Part shown: in pieces, positions 35,665-37,358 of the stretch
Layout of the letters: every line of letters begins with the position of its first letter
Position numbering within the stretch: the first letter of the stretch is position 1
Assembly (NCBI GenBank): GCA_028291365.1
Contig: JAQGIE010000199.1
Coordinates: forward strand, 1-37,358
Reading direction: 5' to 3'
From: Rhodospirillales bacterium
GTDB taxonomy: Bacteria > Pseudomonadota > Alphaproteobacteria > BOG-932 > Roseiterribacteraceae
Length of the DNA: 37,358 nucleotides
Notes under the pieces: model-generated
What the model was told of the DNA's origin: nothing
Databases searched by the model: none
What the model saw: only the letters and a program-made list of their open reading frames with translations
Program-made: the position numbers and the translations under genes

Positions 35665-37001
35665 GCTCGCGGCTGCTGCGCTCGGGCGCGCCGGTTCCGT
35701 TCGCGCGCGGCCCCGCCGGCGCGGTGCTGGCCAAGCCGTGGCTCGACCGGCTCGCGCTGCCGCTTGTCGCCGATTGGACCTTGCCGACCTTGCGCCTCAG
35801 CGAATGGGCGTTGCAAAGCGGCGGTGACGCCGCGCGGCTCGCGGCGCTGACCGGTCGCGAGATCCGACCGACCCGCGCGTTGCAGCGCCGGCTCGATGCG
35901 CTGCTCGACGCTTCCCGAGGCGAGGCCGAGGCGCGCGCGACCTGGCGCCGGGCGCTGTTCGGCGAGGCGGGCAACGAACACCACGCAACGCTCGCCGAGC
36001 GCGAGCGGCTCGATGCGGCGGCAAACATGCTGCGCGCGCGGTTCGGCCTGTGGTCCTGGGCCAGGCGCTGGCGCGCGCCGCGCATCGCGCTGGCGCCGGT
36101 TGCGCCCGACGCGCTCGATCCGCGCATCCGGGCGCGAGCGGCCGATCGCGAGAACGCATTTCCCTGTGACGTCGACCCGATCCGCGTCAGCCGTTGGATT
36201 CCCAGCGCGCTCGGGCGCGAATACTGGATCGAGAGTGCGTCGGGCGCTCGCGCACGCGTGGTCGAAGGCGAGCAGGTTCGCGGCAGCGTGCTGGTGCTGC
36301 ACGGGCTTGGCGTCGAGCCGGACGAATTTCTCATTGGCCGTGCCGAGTTGCGGGCCCTGGTGCGACACGGGTTTCGCGTGCTGCTGCTCGAAGGTCCGTA
36401 TCACGGCCGCCGTCGCGTCGCGGGCTTCTATGCCGGTGAACCGGTGCTGGCCGATGCGCCACGAGGCGCCATCGCCTATTTCGAACGTCACGTCGCCGAG
36501 ATCGGCAACGTCACGCGCTGGGCGCGCGCCAAGGGCGACGGCCCGGTCGGCTGGATCGGCACCAGTCTCGGCGCCTTCACCGCCGCCATTGCCGCCGACG
36601 CGGCGCGTGGCTGGGCGGCAGCGTCGCGTCCCGACGGCGTGCAACTCGTCACCGTCGGCACCGCGCTGTTCGCGCCCGCCGTGCTCGACGGTGCGCTGGG
36701 GCGCAAGCTCGATCTGATGCCCGCCCTCGAACGTGCCGGCTGGACGCGCGCCCAGATCGCGACGTTGGCCCCGCTGACCGGTCCTGCCGGACCGCCGAGC
36801 TGCGGCGGCGCGCACGTGCATCTGTTGCTCGGCCATGTCGACGAGGTGACGCCGCTCGCCAGCGGACGCGAACTCGCCGAACGCTGGCAGGTGCCGGCGG
36901 GCAATATCGAATTGCGCCGCCAGGGCCATTACACGATTCCGATCGGGCTCGAACGCGATCCTGGCCCGATCCTGCGCTTCGCCGACGCGCTCGAGCGTTG
37001 A
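35661..37001 (+). CDS. Alpha/beta hydrolase, unknown substrate
   Basis: The protein has 446 residues. An Arg/Ala-rich helical N-terminal region (about 1-195) precedes the hydrolase fold. LVLHGLGVEPDEF carries the oxyanion loop, VLLLEGPYHGRRR follows, the nucleophile elbow is GWIGTSLGAF (Ser), and the likely acid and base are Asp in LLGHVDEVTPL and His in RQGHYTIPIG. The GPYHGRRR motif recalls the Abhydrolase_18 group, but I cannot place it firmly. The GTG start overlaps the NUDIX stop by 4 bases, suggesting coupled translation. A strong hairpin ends the unit. Confidence 0.8.
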   Translation: MSSRLLRSGAPVPFARGPAGAVLAKPWLDRLALPLVADWTLPTLRLSEWALQSGGDAARLAALTGREIRPTRALQRRLDALLDASRGEAEARATWRRALFGEAGNEHHATLAERERLDAAANMLRARFGLWSWARRWRAPRIALAPVAPDALDPRIRARAADRENAFPCDVDPIRVSRWIPSALGREYWIESASGARARVVEGEQVRGSVLVLHGLGVEPDEFLIGRAELRALVRHGFRVLLLEGPYHGRRRVAGFYAGEPVLADAPRGAIAYFERHVAEIGNVTRWARAKGDGPVGWIGTSLGAFTAAIAADAARGWAAASRPDGVQLVTVGTALFAPAVLDGALGRKLDLMPALERAGWTRAQIATLAPLTGPAGPPSCGGAHVHLLLGHVDEVTPLASGRELAERWQVPAGNIELRRQGHYTIPIGLERDPGPILRFADALER

Positions 37002-37008
37002 GTCGAAA

Positions 37009-37039
37009 CGGCCCGCCGGTCGCCGCCGGCGGGCCGAAT
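37009..37039. terminator. Bidirectional terminator between convergent genes
   Basis: CGGCCCGCCGG (37009-37019) pairs perfectly with 37026-37036 around a 6-base loop. The plus strand continues AATCTTCTC, and the minus strand continues TTTCG. It sits between the stops of the alpha/beta hydrolase and the PEP-CTERM gene and can serve both. Confidence 0.72.
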
Positions 37040-37065
37040 CTTCTCGTGTGTTCGGCTACGACGCG

Positions 37066-37358
37066 TCAGTTCTTGCGGCGCCGTACCATGCCCATCCCGA
37101 ACAAGGCGGTGCCGAGCAGCGCCAACGTTGCCGGCTCCGGCACGTTGGGGCCGCCGCCGCCGATCGTGCCGTACGACACGTTGTCGAACTCGAACGCGTT
37201 GCTGCTCGAGCTGAAGGCGACGCTGGTGAAGGCGTCGCCGCCGTTGAACAGGAACTCGACGAAGCGGTTGGTGGCGCTGCTCGACTGGTTGCCGTTGGCC
37301 GGGTTCCAGATATCGGCGCCGGTGAAGCTCTGCACCAGCGTCAGGCCGTTGAAGAACG
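37066..37358 (-). CDS. PEP-CTERM domain protein, 5' end beyond the window
   Basis: About 97 C-terminal codons are visible; the frame stays open to the window edge, so the start and signal peptide are missing. The visible part reads FFNGLTLVQSFTGADIWNPA, then Ser/Asn/Phe-rich segments ending ...NAFEFDNVSYG, like the end of a beta-sandwich. A Gly-rich linker and a complete PEP-CTERM signal follow: VPEPATLALLGTALFGMGM and the basic end VRRRKN. Such proteins are exported, and the tail is removed by an exosortase. It is the second PEP-CTERM protein in the window, and its far larger mature domain contrasts with the 55-aa one. Confidence 0.87.
   Translation of the reverse strand, partial: FFNGLTLVQSFTGADIWNPANGNQSSSATNRFVEFLFNGGDAFTSVAFSSSSNAFEFDNVSYGTIGGGGPNVPEPATLALLGTALFGMGMVRRRKN

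Overview
This 37.4 kb window looks like a chromosomal segment from a GC-rich alphaproteobacterium. Support comes from the prfA / prmC / DUF4167 / clpB order, a Fur/Mur-type regulator without CxxC pairs, PhaR beside PHA genes, an Atm1-type exporter and PEP-CTERM proteins. The genus cannot be fixed from sequence alone. There is no rRNA, tRNA, CRISPR array, prophage or insertion sequence. Most genes are housekeeping or metabolic and share one codon style, so this is core rather than island DNA.

Layout. 1-2.1 kb: the end of an unknown gene, a cluster of palindromic repeats, an OmpA-type porin (minus) and a 63-aa secreted peptide. 2.1-5.5 kb (minus): panB-panC-ggt with 4-base overlaps. 5.6-7.6 kb (plus): a dipeptide epimerase and a methyltransferase. 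7.7-15.5 kb (plus): prfA, a secreted S9 peptidase, prmC, a DUF4167 protein and clpB, closed by a strong terminator. 15.6-16.3 kb: two tiny exported proteins, one Tyr/Pro-rich and one that is little more than a signal peptide plus a PEP-CTERM tail. 16.3-19.2 kb (plus): fatty acid hydroxylase, a second gamma-glutamyltransferase-family enzyme and an EthD-like protein. 19.1-21.5 kb (minus): M17 aminopeptidase, NlpC/P60 peptidase and a small XRE regulator. 21.6-24.4 kb (plus): glutathione S-transferase, a 79-aa protein and an Atm1-type ABC exporter. 24.4-25.3 kb: a secreted COG4315-type protein (minus) and rpmB (plus). 25.4-29.2 kb (plus): yhhQ-like transporter, tgt, upp, a Fur-family regulator and a LysE exporter. 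29.3-31.0 kb: a PAS-GGDEF-EAL protein. 31.0-35.2 kb: the PHA block, with phaR (minus) divergent from a PhaC-like gene, phaA and phaB. 35.2-37.0 kb: NUDIX hydrolase and alpha/beta hydrolase. 37.07 kb to the end: a truncated PEP-CTERM protein (minus).

How the genes fit together. phaA and phaB make (R)-3-hydroxybutyryl-CoA from acetyl-CoA, a Cys-nucleophile PhaC-like enzyme could polymerise it, and PhaR senses the polymer. The transporter and tgt form a queuosine salvage pair. The epimerase, the cytoplasmic NlpC/P60 enzyme and the M17 aminopeptidase fit a murein-peptide salvage route, although they lie in two separate places. The GST and the Atm1-type exporter suggest glutathione-conjugate export.

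The points most worth checking are: an RF1 with Gln in place of a normally conserved decoding His; a frame switch inside the PhaC-like gene; a 38-bp tandem repeat that re-copies the last codons of phaA; the near-contentless PEP-CTERM protein; and a secreted peptidase gene wedged between prfA and prmC. No wholly new multi-gene system could be demonstrated.
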